A stretch of 64,000 nt of DNA from Scalesia atractyloides (taxonomy: Eukaryota; Streptophyta; Magnoliopsida; Asterales; Asteraceae). The notes under the pieces are model-generated. The model was given only the letters and a program-made list of their open reading frames with translations, ran no database searches and was not told the origin of the DNA. Numbering within the stretch: the first letter of the stretch is position 1; the number at the start of each line of letters is the position of its first letter. Position numbers and translations under genes: made by a program. This document shows, piece by piece, positions 35,978 to 47,987 of the stretch. The DNA lies in assembly GCA_947069175.1 (NCBI GenBank), contig CAMTDV010000017.1, positions 33,923,126 through 33,987,125 on the forward strand, given 5' to 3'.

Positions 35978-37537
35978 ATCTCCCCCTGGGACAGATGATG
36001 CCAAAAACACTTTATTCTTGGTCTTTATTCCTCATAAGGGATTCTCTTATTTGACCTTTGAATTGAAGTTCAAAGTTAAGAGATTCCATGTCATCAGCAT
36101 CCTTCGCCGGCTCTAACCATAGTAGTTCTTGGAAGTCTTCTACTGTAAGCTCATAAGCAACTTCCATGGATAGGTTAGTGGCTGCACCATCAGACTTGAG
36201 CAGTGTCAATTCATGGGTGTCTTTGTCGACCTTCCATTTTAGAATTTTTGGGTCTGATGGTTTTCTTGAAGGAGCTTTTATTGCTGAGGTTTGAGCAAGA
36301 GCTTTTTGTGATACATCTTTGGCTAGCTTGGCACTTCTATCATCTGTTGGATAATCAATCTGTTCTGTATGCCTTCTTTGATAAATGTATCCTTAAACTC
36401 TTTGTCAGTCTTTTCAGACATACCCTCTTGCCTTTTTCTGTGTAATAGGGCAAGTGTGGAATGGGCAGATGTTGAGCTATGAGGATAGCATCTTCTTTTG
36501 GTTAGTCAGGCTTAGGAGGCATGGATGGATCCTTTTGACTCCTCTCTTCCAAACTTTTGTAAGTGTGTATCACCCTGACATCACCCCATCTCGTCACTTG
36601 GTTCTTTGAACCATAGTGATTTTGAATCAGTTCATTCTTCATTCTTTTCAACTTCAAGTCTCTTTCAGACACATCTTTCTTGTATAAATCCCAGTTGGGA
36701 GGAGTTGGACTTTTAGGAGGATCTTTTGACATTTCTTGTATTCTGCTGATTTCTTCTCTTAGCTCAGCCAAGCTCCAATCCCTGAACTGTGGCCTTGTTG
36801 CCCTATACTTCTTGTCTTCCATGATGTACTCAATGAGCTCAATTTTGACCAGCTTATCTTCCCTTTCTAAAATCTGGTTGCTCAGGTTCTTGACAAAGTT
36901 TTATAAAATGGTGACTTTGCTCAGTTGAAAGGACATGACAATCTGTATTTCTCTATCATATTTACTAGCCGATTCTCTTTTGGCAATATCCTCTGCTTGC
37001 TTCCTTTTCAGTTCTAGGTAAGCATCAACATTTGCTAGTCTTGGATAGCCATCAAGGGATAGGATTGTTCTTTTGTCAGGGTCATCCTCTGAAAAGAAAC
37101 TTAGGATCTCTTCCCTGACTGCTTGTAAATCAAGAGGATACAACTTTGATGCCAGAGTAACTTGAAGAGTTGAAAATGTTGTAATCACTGATGTGGAGGT
37201 CATTGGTGTTGATGATAGTGGAAGAGGTGCAGAGATCTCATCATCATTTATCACTTTTGTGATTTTCCTCCTTTTTGAACCTTAGAGTGGGTGATGGTGG
37301 TTGTGGGATTATTAGTGATGTGGATAATGGTTGAGTTGATGTGGGAAATGTAACATCCGTCGAAAAACGGGTTTTCCAAAACCCGCTTCGTTTATTAATC
37401 GAATATCCAGTCATAATTTTTCATTGCACATTTATTGCTCAAATTAATTTTAAACGATACATAATTAATAAATATTTTAGAATTTAAAAACTATAATTAA
37501 TAAACAATAAAAACAAGTGAAGAGAAAAATAAAGGAA

Positions 37538-37600
37538 GCTGCCGGGTTTCGAACCCGGGTCAGCCGGTTCATCAAACAAACAACACACCGCTCCGCCACA
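37538..37600 (-). repeat. tRNA-like module 1 in the LTR of element D
   Basis: On the minus strand TGGCGGAGCGG (37598-37588) fits the pol III A-box consensus TRGCNNARYGG. GGGTTCGAAACCC (37556-37544) is a B box within a perfect T-arm (CCGGG-TTCGAAA-CCCGG). It is antisense to the element. The other LTR has it at about 45588-45650. Confidence 0.7.
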
Positions 37601-38441
37601 TGAATCTTTTGTGTATATACTGAAACAATTAATACTTAAAATAAAACTCGAAATCAAATCCTGAGATCAGCGCGCCCAATCCGCAGTCGCCGGAAATACC
37701 GACGATTTCGCAAATCACGACCGTTTTTCTTTGACTGAACGCGTGAAATAACTTCGACATCGGTTATAACCGATGTCTAATTCCCCAATACCAGTCGTAA
37801 CCGCCGGAGAAACATTGACCACGAATCAAGACCAAATTCGGACTCAATACATTCTGTTTCTTCTCTATAAATACTCACCCAAACCTCTGGTAACCTTTTC
37901 GCTCAAAATCGCACAAATTCTCGAAGCTTTAGCACTCGCCGGACTTTCGCAGGAAAACCGGGACTTACACCAAATCGGTAAATTTCTCGACTCTTTCATT
38001 TTCAATCCATTATTAGACAAGTAATAACATAAATCGTTCAACCAGAATCCGACTCAGACAACGTTGCCGGGAATTTCTGCACTCGCCAGAAAATCACTAG
38101 AAATTCCGAAGTCTCGCTGCGAATCGGTACAATCATCTAAACCCCCTGATATCCCTTGTTTAGTAACCTAATTTCACAACTCGTTGATCAAAATTGTTAA
38201 TTGATTCACTCAGACAGAAGTCACAAATCAGAGCCGACGACTCTTGCCGGAATTCTGAAGAAAACATTCTGATCGGTACATTCGATTCCGTAACCCTCTC
38301 TATCCATTTTAATTCAATCAACTATATGATAGATGACCGATTTAAACAAGAACAGTCGGGCACCTTTGTTCTGTGTCTTTATAAATGAAGAAGACGACGT
38401 CGAAATGTGTATAAGTATAATTAAAACTGAATGATTAACCG

Positions 38442-38512
38442 GGTTAGGCACACAGTCCAGCGGTGGACTGTGTGCAAACATAAACGCACGTCACGAGTTC
38501 GAATCATACAAC
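38442..38512 (+). repeat. tRNA-like module 2 in the LTR of element D, with 12-bp perfect hairpin
   Basis: GGTTAGGCAC leads into a perfect hairpin at 38448-38475: arms GCACACAGTCCA and TGGACTGTGTGC around GCGG. A B-box-like GAGTTCGAATC follows at about 38495. The hairpin is longer than any normal tRNA arm, so this is a tRNA-derived or tRNA-mimicking module rather than a tRNA. Confidence 0.65.
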
Positions 38513-38604
38513 GTACCGACTTTCGAAATTAAAACCAACCTTTTTAAAACTGAACCAGAACAAGTCACAGCATGTTTACAAGAGTAATATAAACCGTAAG
38601 TTAA

Positions 38605-38690
38605 ACAGATTAGACACACAGCCCAAGTGGTTGGGCTGTGCGCATTCGAACCGAAGGACCCGAGTTCGACTCCGGGTCCCTGCAACCGGT
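38605..38690 (+). repeat. tRNA-like module 3 in the LTR of element D
   Basis: TTAGACACACAGCCC begins a perfect hairpin at 38617-38640 (CACAGCCCAA-GTGG-TTGGGCTGTG). About 15 bases later GGACCCGAGTTCGACTCCGG continues to GGTCC (38656-38680), a T-arm with GTTCGACTCC as B box. The right-LTR copy has its hairpin at 46687-46710 with loop CTGG in place of GTGG. Confidence 0.65.
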
Positions 38691-38777
38691 TCGGCCATTT
38701 TAAATCCTTTTAATATAAACCCAATATAATAACAATTAATTAGTATATATATATAATTAAAACAGAGAATATTTCGG

Positions 38778-38855
38778 GTTAGACACGTAGCTCAGTTGGT
38801 AGAGCTGCGTGCACGCGTACGAGAGGTCCCGAGTTCGAACCTCACTCCGCGCACA
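38778..38855 (+). repeat. tRNA-like module 4 in the LTR of element D
   Basis: TTAGACACGTAGCTCAGTTG continues GTAGAGC, giving an authentic-looking A box and D-arm (GCTC-AGTTGGTA-GAGC). GAGTTCGAACCTC at about 38831 is a B-box-like T-loop, but the T-stem is only partly paired. The spacer is a palindrome-rich GCGTGCACGCGTACG. Confidence 0.7.
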
Positions 38856-39403
38856 CTTAACCACAGTCCGACCGGTCAACGGTCAACGATCCGGTCAACG
38901 GTCAAAAAAGTCAAAATTTTTATTTCTTTTTATTTATTTATTTAATTTAAAAATCAATTAAAAATACTTAAAAATAATATTTTTAAAGTTAGAAAATGTC
39001 CTTAAACTCACAAAAATAAATCTAAAAATCCTACTAAGATTATGAACTAAAATCTACTTATTTACCGAACCACTTCGTTATTATTTAGGTTAGTTTTCCT
39101 CGTCGATCAAATCCCAAAACTCGTGCGCATCCAACGTCATCAAAAGAACGCACCCAATGTGAGTGAATCTCTACAAATTCCCCGTTTTAATCACGTTTTG
39201 GGGTGTATCATGTGTCGTACAATTCTGTTATTATATAAATATAAACACTTGTGCATTCATCATATCTGTGAGCTAATGTGTATCAAATGTGTACAAATTG
39301 TTGTGTGAATTATATTTAGTTTGGATTTATCATTTTCAGTGCAAGCATTTCATTAGGCCCATCAGCTCCCCGTGGGATACGGGTTGAGTACAGGTGCCTC
39401 ATT

Positions 39404-39515
39404 CGATCGGCTCCGTTTGATTGAGCCTTCATCTCACATACATCATCATTCATGTCATACGATCGGCTCCGTTTGATTGAGCCTTGATCTCACAGTCATC
39501 ATCATTCATATCATA
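39404..39515 (+). repeat. 56-bp direct duplication with GGCTC/GAGCC hairpins in the LTR of element D
   Basis: Two copies start CGATCGGCTCCGTTTGATTG at 39404 and 39460. In each, GGCTC pairs with GAGCC around a 9-nt loop, and ATCTCACA and ATCATCATTCAT follow. The same duplication is in the right LTR (47473 and 47529) and, inverted, in LTR E (about 61919 and 61983). Confidence 0.85.
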
Positions 39516-39918
39516 TACTCATCCAATGTGGTTTGTGTTTTGTTATATACATACGTTTGCTCACATGTGATTATTGCACAACTTTTCAATATTTAATACA
39601 ACAAGAAATCAACAACAATGTTTTTAACAAGGTTCACTCTCCAACTTTTGTTGACCCAAAATTTCCCCCATTTTACACATGATACAGGTGATCCAGTTGA
39701 GGCAAGAAACTCATAGGAAGGCCTAGAAGAATAAATCAGTTTAAGGCTTTAGATTGTTTTACTTAGTTTCATTTCCTTGTAATTGTATGGATTTGATTTG
39801 AACATTTAAGTTGTAATTTGAATTTAATAAATATGAAACATTTTAGTAAACATCATGAGCTTTGGTGATAACCCAATTATGCCCCGACTCTTATTCCGCT
39901 GCGGGTCGGGGTGTGACA

Positions 39919-39940
39919 GATTGGTATCAGAGCCATGACT
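39919..39940 (+). other. Primer-binding site of element D
   Basis: GATTGGTATCAGAGCCATGA starts at the first base after the left LTR. TGGTATCAGAGCC is the initiator Met tRNA type. Confidence 0.9.
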
Positions 39941-40739
39941 ATAGGGATATAGGATAGGTTATTAGACCCTTAGAGCCTATACTATAGTTGATTAGAATCT
40001 TTAAATTTTTTATGTGTTACATACAAAATTCATGATGTTTATATGCTTTATGTTTATTGTTACATTCAATGTTATGCAAGCATGTTCATAAGTACATATT
40101 ATTATACAATGCTCATCATGAATCATATCCTCATAACATAACATATCCATGAGAGCACACACCTCACAATTCCTATGATTTTTGCAACGATTTTTGTATT
40201 TTTTCAAATCACATCAAAGTGAGTTCCCATGACGGGCATGTAGTAACTGGAAGGGTACGAGTACCGGTAGTCGGAACGTCCTGTCTAGGCTTGGCATTCG
40301 TATAAATCCAAAATAAAGGACCAGTTTGCCTACCTGGGGACTAACGATGAGAGTACGAAGGACCTATTAGGCCAAAGCATGCTATACCAAACGTCGTGTG
40401 AGCTAACCCCACTTTGAGTTGTCATTGTGTCTATACCTGGACACCCTCCTACCATACATCTCGCAATCATATTTCATGGTTTTCATTCGGGTGATGCGAG
40501 TGTTAAACCGCCAACACCAATGTGAATCCTACTAAGCCAATAGTCATGGGGGCCCACATGACTATACAGGCGATGGTATGGGGGACATTGGAGGCCCAAA
40601 CATGAGCAAACCCAAGACATCCTATGGATGTAGTTGCATTATTGATGATTATGTTATTTTTTTTTATTTTTTTCTTAACGACACATGACACCTAAAAAGA
40701 CTCCTTAAACTCACAATCTTCCTATGTATGTTCCTGTAG
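39941..40739 (+). other. Leader region of element D
   Basis: About 800 bp before gag, without an ORF I would call. It contains AGTAACTGGAAGGGTA at about 40241, a block shared with the leader of element B. Confidence 0.6.
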
Positions 40740-42165
40740 ATGTCGGCTAGGCAGCTACATGGAGGTAGAAAGTCAGGAAGGTCAAACGAACGCTTCGCCA
40801 CCCAAATTGCAAAACAAATGGCCGCGGTGCTTCCTGACATCGTAATTCAAGTCCAACAAGCTCTCACCGCGAATCCCATCAACCCTCCCAATCAAGAAGA
40901 CCAGAACGTCGACAACCCTCCCTCCAAAAAGTGCTCCTACAAACACTTCAAGTCTTGCGATCCCCCAAAATATGAAGGGACCGAAGGTGTCACTGCTCTC
41001 CTCCACTGGTTTTAAGAAATGGAGAACACCTTCCTCAATTGCGATTGTCCCGAGGATCGCAAGGTACGTTACGCAACTGGGAGACTGTTTGGGGTAGCCC
41101 TTACCTGGTGGAACACAGAAAAGGGTAAGAGAGGAGTCGAAGATGCCATGGCCTTAACATGGGAAGAGTCAAGGGAAATCATGACGAGACGCTTCTGTCC
41201 AAGAAGCGAAATCAAAAAGTTGGAAGATGAATTCCACTCGCTAAAACAAAAGGAAGGAGATCATACTTCCTACAACAAAAGATTTCTCGAGCTGAACCAA
41301 ATGATCCCAAATCTGTTCACCCCCGTGTACCGTTTGGTTGAACACTATATTCGAGGCCTCCCCTCGAAAATCCAAGATTCGGTTCTAAGCACTTCGCCTG
41401 CAACACTCGAAGCCGCAATGGAATTAGCCACAGAACTCACCGAGAATCGCATCCGAAACGGAAAATTCAAGGATGAGAAGAAGAAAGCTCCCATTGAGTC
41501 CGAAACCCCAAACCATTCCGTCTCCTCTTCGAAATTTGCTGGTAAGAGGAAACGAAACAACAGAAATTTTGCTGTCACACAAACAAACCCTCCTATCACT
41601 GCCGCACCAATTACCCAAATTGCTCCCCCAGCGGCACCCTTTAAAAAGCCATACTCCGGCCCATACCCAAAATGCAACCGTTGTCAATACCATCACCTTC
41701 CCGAACATCCCTGCCAACATCGCACCAGCTGTGGCCGTGCGGGTTACACCATCCAAACCTGTCGCACACTTCAGCGAATGAACCGCAATCAACCCTCGAC
41801 CCAAACCCACCATCAGATAGTGGGTCAAGCCCAGCAACCCTTACTTCTACCATCTACACAACATATAGCCCAATCCTACTACCAACCCAACTACCCCATG
41901 ATGCAACCCATGCGAGCATGTTACAACTGTGGAGACCCGAACCACTTCAGGAACACATGTCCACGCTTGGTGAACATCATCCATGCCCAAGCTCAAGCAA
42001 ATCCGGTAAACCAAGCTAACCAAGCTCCTCCACCTGCTAGATGAAGAGATTTCAACATCAACGCCAACCAAGCTAGGGCTGACAACAACGTGGTTAACGG
42101 TACGTTTCTCATCAATGGTAGTTATGCATCCATGTTATTCGATACTGGCGCGGATAAGAGTTTTG
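40740..42165 (+). pseudogene. Element D gag and protease start (two in-frame stops)
   Basis: ATG 40740 begins MSARQLHGGRKSGRSNER and continues to CSYKHFKSCDPPKYEG. A TAA at 41013-41015 interrupts it one residue after HWF. The same frame continues at 41019-42044 with the gag core (ALTWWNTEKG, RRFCPRSEIKKLEDEF, YIRGLPSKIQDSV), a basic linker and CYNCGDPNHFRNTC (about 41919-41960). A TGA at 42042-42044 ends it. Past that stop the protease motif LFDTGADKSF is at about 42135-42165, DTGA itself at 42141-42152. Confidence 0.9.
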
Positions 42166-45100
42166 TGTCTTAGAATTTGAACCTATCCTCAACCAAACTC
42201 GTGATAATCTCATGGAATCTCTAACGGTGGAAGTTGCTGACGGAAAACCAGTCTCATTAAACTCTATTATACGAAATTGCACCCTCACTCTAAACGATCA
42301 CGATTTTCCAGTTGACCTCATTCCTATGAAGTTGGGAAGTTTCGACATTATAATCGGTATGGACTGGCTCAGCCAACATCATGCTGAAGTGGTATGCCGC
42401 GAAAAGTTCATTCGCATTCCTCTTGCAGACGGTCAGACCCTACGAATCTTTGGAGAAACCCCTTTGAAAGGACTCAAATTGATGTCCTGCCTTCAAGCCC
42501 GAAAATATCTCCGCAAGAACTATGTCGCATTCCTAACTCACGTCGTTAAGAAGGGAAACAAGGAGAAGAAACTCGAAGATATACCTGTAGTGAAAGAATT
42601 CCCACAAGTCTTTCCCGACGACATCTCAGGACTTCCTCCCGTGAGAGAAGTCGAATTCCGCATTGATCTTATACCTGGCGCTACACCAGTCGCAAAATCT
42701 CCTTATAGGTTAGCCCCATCCGAAATGCAAGAGCTGGCTAGTCAACTGCAAGAGCTGACTGACAAAGGATTCATATGTCCTAGCTCATCGCCTTGGGGTG
42801 CACCTGTTCTTTTTGTGAAGAAGAAAGATGGAACGTTTCGCATGTGTATCGACTACAGAGAACTCAACAAGTTAACGGTCAAGAACCGCTACCCATTACC
42901 TCGCATCGATGACCATCTAGACCAACTTCAAGGCGCCACCTGGTTTTCAAAAATCGACCTTCATTCTGGTTATCATCAACTCAGAGTACATGAAGAAGAC
43001 GTCCCAAAGACCGCCTTCCGAACTCGTTATGTTCACTTCGAATTCATGGTCATGCCATTTGGTTTAACCAACGCCCCAGCTGTTTTCATGGATCTAATGA
43101 ATAGGGTATGCAAACCCTACCTTGACCGCTTTGTCATAGTCTTCATCGACGACATCCTCATCTACTCAAAGTCTAAATCCGATCATGAACGACACCTTCG
43201 ACTTATCCTTACACTCTTAAGGACTGAAAAGCTATACACTAAATTCTCCAAATGCGAATTCTGGTTAAGAGAAGTACAATTCCTTGGACATGTCGTCAAT
43301 GACAAGGGAATACATGTCGACCCCTCAAAGATCAAGGCAGTACAGGAATGGCAAGCGCCACGTACCCCTACCGAAGTAAGATCATTTCTTGGTTTGGCTG
43401 GTTACTATCACCGTTTCATTGCAAATTTCTCCCGTATTGCTGTACCACTCACGGCTTTGACTCATAAAGGAAATCCCTTCATATGGGGACCTAAACAAGA
43501 AGAAGCCTTCCAAACCCTTAAGCAAAAGCTCTGTGACACACCTATCCTCACACTTCCTGAAGGTTGCGATGACTTTGTAGTATATTGCGACGCGTCAGGG
43601 CAAGGACTAGGTTGTGTACTGATGCAAAGAGGAAAAGTGATAGCCTATGCTTCTAGGCAACTCAAAGTTCATGAAAAGAATTACACCACTCACGACCTAG
43701 AACTTGGAGCCGTTGTGTTCGCTCTTAAGATATGGAGACATTACCTCTACGGTACCAAGTGTGAAATATACACTGACCACAAGAGCCTCCAACATATCTT
43801 TAACCAAAAGGAGTTGAATATGAGGCAACGAAGATGGGTCGAACTGCTTAACGACTACGACTGTGAAATTCGGTATCATCCTGGCAAGGCAAACGTGGTG
43901 GCCGATGCGCTCAGTCGAAAGGGTTATGCGAACTCCATTCATCTTCTATGTTCGCAAATCATAACTGACATCAAAGATAGAATCCGAGAAGCTCAACATG
44001 TTTCTGTAACAGAAAACGACTTACGCGATGAGCTGTCTTGTGGAGCGGAACTTAAAATCGAAACCAAATCCGACGGTATTCTGTACTATCTAAATCGCAT
44101 ATGGATTCTCGATCGCAATAACCTTCGTGATTTCCTCATGAATGAGGCGCACAAAACATGGTACTCTGTACACCCAAGAGCCGACAAGATGTATCAAGAC
44201 CTTCGATACACCTACTGGTGGCCTGGCATGAAAAAGGATATCGCTGTCTTTGTTTCCAAGTGCCTTACCTGTTCCAAGGTAAAAGCTGAACATCAAAGAC
44301 CTTCAGGACTTCTAACCCAACCTGAAATACCTGTATGGAAGTGGGAAAACATAACCATGGACTTCATTACTGGGTTACCTCGCACCTCCAGTGGGTATGA
44401 CACCATATGGGTAATCATTGATCGTCTTACAAAATCAGCTCACTTCATTCCGATTCGCGAGGACTTCAAGAATGAGAAGTTAGCTCGTATCTACATCAGC
44501 GAAATCGTAAGCCGTCATGGTGTACCTATAAGCATCATTTCAGACCGTGATGGTCGTTTCACTTCACGAATATGACAAGCCGTACAAGCCGCCTTGGGTA
44601 CGCGATTAGACCTCAGTACCGCTTTTCATCCACAAACTGATGGACAATCTGAACGCACCATCCAAACTCTTGAAGACATGCTTCTAGCATGTGTCATAGA
44701 CTTCAAGGGAAATTGGGACACTCATCTACCATTAGTTGAATTTTCGTATAACAATAGTTATCACTCAAGTATCAGCATGGCTCCTTTCGAAGCTTTATAT
44801 GGTCGTAAGTGCCGATCTCTAGTATGTTGGCACGAAATTGGAGAAGCACAAATCACCGGTCCAGAATTAATTCAAGAAACAACAGACAAGATCCATCAAA
44901 TTCGAAACAATCTTCTAGCGGCACAAAGTCGTCAAAAGAGTTATGCAGACAAACGACGAAAGCCCTTGGAGTTTAACATTGGTGATCAAGTACTTTTAAA
45001 AGTATCACCGTGCGTAGGACCTTTCAAGATACTCGAAAGAGTAGGACTCGTAGCATACAAGCTTGACCTACCAGAAGAGTTCAACAGAATTCATCCCACA

Positions 45101-45364
45101 TTCCACGTATCAAACTTGAAAAAGTGCCTCGCCGATGAGAACCTCCATATTCCTCTAGAAGACATTCAAGTCGATGAATCTATGCATTTCATTGAAAGAC
45201 CAGTAGAAATTATGGACTTCGGAGAAAAGCGTTTAAGACGAAGTCGTATTCCAATTGTCAGGGTACGTTGGGAGTCGAAACGAGGACCTGAGTTTACTTG
45301 GGAACGTGAAGACTCAATGCGCGAGAAATACCCGTACCTTTTTCCTGTTGCCACTACTACTTAA
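42166..45364 (+). pseudogene. Element D pol: reverse transcriptase, RNase H, integrase and chromodomain-like tail
   Basis: A one-base loss near 42168 shifts the frame just after the protease motif (TAG at 42171). From 42212 a 787-codon segment is open: MKLGSFDIIIGMDWL, the RT with KKDGTFRMCIDYRELN and catalytic FIDD at 42142 + 1000 (43142-43153), RNase H (YCDASGQGLGCVLM, TDHKSLQHIFNQKELN), the integrase zinc region (HPRADKMY, CLTCSKVKAEHQ) and core (MDFITGLPRTSSGYDTIWVI, ISDRDGRFTS). A TGA at 44573-44575 stands where a Trp is expected. 44594-45364 then gives HPQTDGQSERTIQTLEDM, the GPY/F area and the tail IPIVRVRWESKRGPEFTWE. Near 45010 about 16 codons are missing relative to element A. Confidence 0.93.
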
Positions 45365-45398
45365 ATTTCGGGACGAAATTTCTAAAAGTAGGGGATAC

Positions 45399-47987
45399 TG
45401 TAACATCCGTCGAAAAACGGGTTTTCCAAAACCCGCTTCGTTTATTAATCGAATATCCAGTCATAATTTTTCATTGCACATTTATTGCTCAAATTAATTT
45501 TAAACGATACATAATTAATAAATATTTTAGAATTTAAAAACTATAATTAATAAACAATAAAAACAAGTGAAGAGAAAAATAAAGGAAGCTGCCGGGTTTC
45601 GAACCCGGGTCAGCCGGTTCATCAAACAAACAACACACCGCTCCGCCACATGAATCTTTTGTGTATATACTGAAACAATTAATACTTAAAATAAATCTTG
45701 AAATCAAATCCTGAGATCAGCGCGCCCAATCCGCAGTCGCCGGAAATACCGACGATTTCGCAAATCACGACCGTTTTGCTTTGACTGAACGCGTGAAATA
45801 ACTTCGACATCGGTTATAACCGATGTCTAATTCCCCAATACCAGTCGTAACCGCCGGAGAAACATTGACCACGAATCAAGACCAAATTCGGACTCAATAC
45901 ATTCTGTTTCTTCTCTATAAATACTCACCCAAACCTCTGGTAACCTTTTCGCTCAAAATCGCACAAATTCTCGAAGCTTTAGCACTCGTCGGAGATATTC
46001 TGCATTCGCTGGACTTTCGCCGGAAAACCGAGACTTACACCAAATCGGTAAATTTCTCGACTCTTTCGTTTTCAATCCATTATTAGACAAGTAATAACAT
46101 AAATCGTTCAACCAGAATCCGACTCAGACAACGTTGCCGGGAATTTCTGCACTCGCCGGAAAATCACTGGAAATTCCGAAGTCTCGCTGCGAATCGGTAC
46201 AATCATCTAAACCCCCTGATATCCCTTGTTTAGTAACCTAATTTCACAACTCGTTGATCAAAACTGTTAATTGATTCACTCAGACGGAAGTCACAAATCA
46301 GAGCCGAGGACTCTTGCCGGAATTCTGAAAGAAACATTCTGATCGGTACATTCGATTCCGTAACCCTCTCTATCCATTTTAATTCAATCAACTATATGAT
46401 AGATGACCGATTTAAACAAGAACAGTCGGTCACCTTTGTTCTGTGTATTTATAAATGAAGAAGACGAAGTCGAAATGTGTATAAGTATAATTAAAACTGA
46501 ATGATTAACCGGGTTAGACACACAGTCCAGCGGTGGACTGTGTGCAAACATAAACGCACGTCACGAGTTCGAATCATACAACGTACCGACTTTCGGTATT
46601 AAAACCAACCTTTTTAAAACTGAATCAGAACAAGTCACATCATGTTTATAAGAGTAATATAAACCGTAAGTTAAACAGATTAGACACACAGCCCAACTGG
46701 TTGGGCTGTGCGCATTCGAACCGAAGGACCCGAGTTCGACTCCGGGTCCTTGCAACCGGTTCGGCCATTTTAAATCCTTTTAATATAAACCCAATATAAT
46801 AACAAATAATTAGTATATATATATAATTAAAACAGAGAATATTTCGGGTTAGACACATAGCTCAGTTGGTAGAGCTGCGTGCACGCGTACGAGAGGTCCC
46901 GAGTTTGAACCTCACTCAGCGCACACTTAACCACAGTCCGACCGGTCAACGGTCAACGATCCGGTCAACGGTCAAAAAAGTCAAAATTTTTATTTCTTTT
47001 TATTTATTTATTTAATTTAAAAATCAATTAAAAATACTTAAAAATAATATTTTTAAAGTTAGAAAATGTCCTTAAACTCACAAAAATAAATCTAAAAATC
47101 CTATTAAGATTATGAACTAAAATCTATTTATTTACCGACCACTTCGTTATTATTTAGGTTAGTTTTCCTCGTCGATCAAATCCCAAAACTCGTGCGCATC
47201 CAACGTCATCAAAAGAACGCACCCAATGTGAGTGAATCTCTACAAATTCCCCGTTTTAATCACGTTTTGGGGTGTATCATGTGTCGTACAATTATGTTAT
47301 TATATACATATAAACACTTGTGCATTCATCATATCTGTGATCTAATGTGTATCAAATGTGTACAAATTGTTGTGTGAATTATGCTTTGTTTGGATTTATC
47401 ATTTTCAATGCAAGCATTTCATTAGGCCCATCAGCTCCCCGTGGGATACGGGTTGAGTACAGGTGCCTCATTCGATCGGCTCCGTTTGATTGAGCCTTCA
47501 TCTCACATACATCATCATTCATGTCATACGATCGGCTCCGTTTGATTGAGCCTTGATCTCACAGTCATCATCATTCATATCATATACTCATCCAATGTGG
47601 TTTGTGTTTTGTTATATACATACGTTTGCTCACATGTGATTATTGCACAACTTTTCAATATTTAATACAACAAGAAATCAACAACAATGTTTTTAACAAG
47701 GTTCACTCGCCAACTTTTGTTGACCCAAAATTTCCCCCATTTTACACATGATACAGGTGATCCAGTTGAGGCAAGAAACGCATAGGAAGGCCTAGAAGAA
47801 TAAATCAGTTTAAGGCTTTAGATTGTTTTACTTAGTTTCATTTCCTTGTAATTGTATGGATTTGATTTGAACATTTAAGTTGTAATTTGAATTTAATAAA
47901 TATGAAACATTTTAGTAAACATCATGAGCTTTGGTGATAACCCAATTATGCCCCGACTCTTATTCCGCTGCGGGTCGGGGTGTGACA
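45399..47987 (+). repeat. Right (3') LTR of element D
   Basis: 2589 bp, nearly identical to the left copy. It carries an extra block near 45990-46015 (GATATTCTGCATTCGC region) and single changes, for example GAGTTTGAACC at about 46910 where the left copy has GAGTTCGAACC. Confidence 0.94.

Larger units (their letters stand above)
37349..39918 (+). repeat. Left (5') LTR of element D
   Basis: 2570 bp. Contents in order: tRNA-like module 1 on the minus strand (37538-37600), modules 2-4 on the plus strand (about 38442-38855), and a 56-bp direct duplication (39404-39515). It ends immediately before the primer-binding site. Confidence 0.94.
37349..47987 (+). mobile_element. Element D: young Ty3/Gypsy LTR retrotransposon nested in element C
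   Basis: LTRs 37349-39918 (2570 bp) and 45399-47987 (2589 bp), starting TGTAACATCC and ending GGGGTGTGACA. TSD GGAAA is perfect (37344-37348 and 47988-47992). Deleting D rejoins the Thr/Pro-rich extra ORF of C. The primer-binding site follows the left LTR, and the purine tract AAGTAGGGGATAC precedes the right one. Domain order is gag, protease, RT, RNase H, integrase, chromodomain-like tail. The LTRs are almost identical over long stretches, apart from a block near 46000 that is 19 bp longer in the right copy. D is therefore the most recent insertion, as nesting also requires. The coding region nevertheless has four breaks. Confidence 0.94.

Noticed and set aside
38778..38855. Functional tRNA gene (D-arm GCTCAGTTGGTAGAGC and TTCGAAC T-loop)
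   Set aside because: The T-stem pairs only partly, there is no acceptor stem or normal anticodon arm, and it is repeated in every copy of the LTR. It is described as a tRNA-like module instead.
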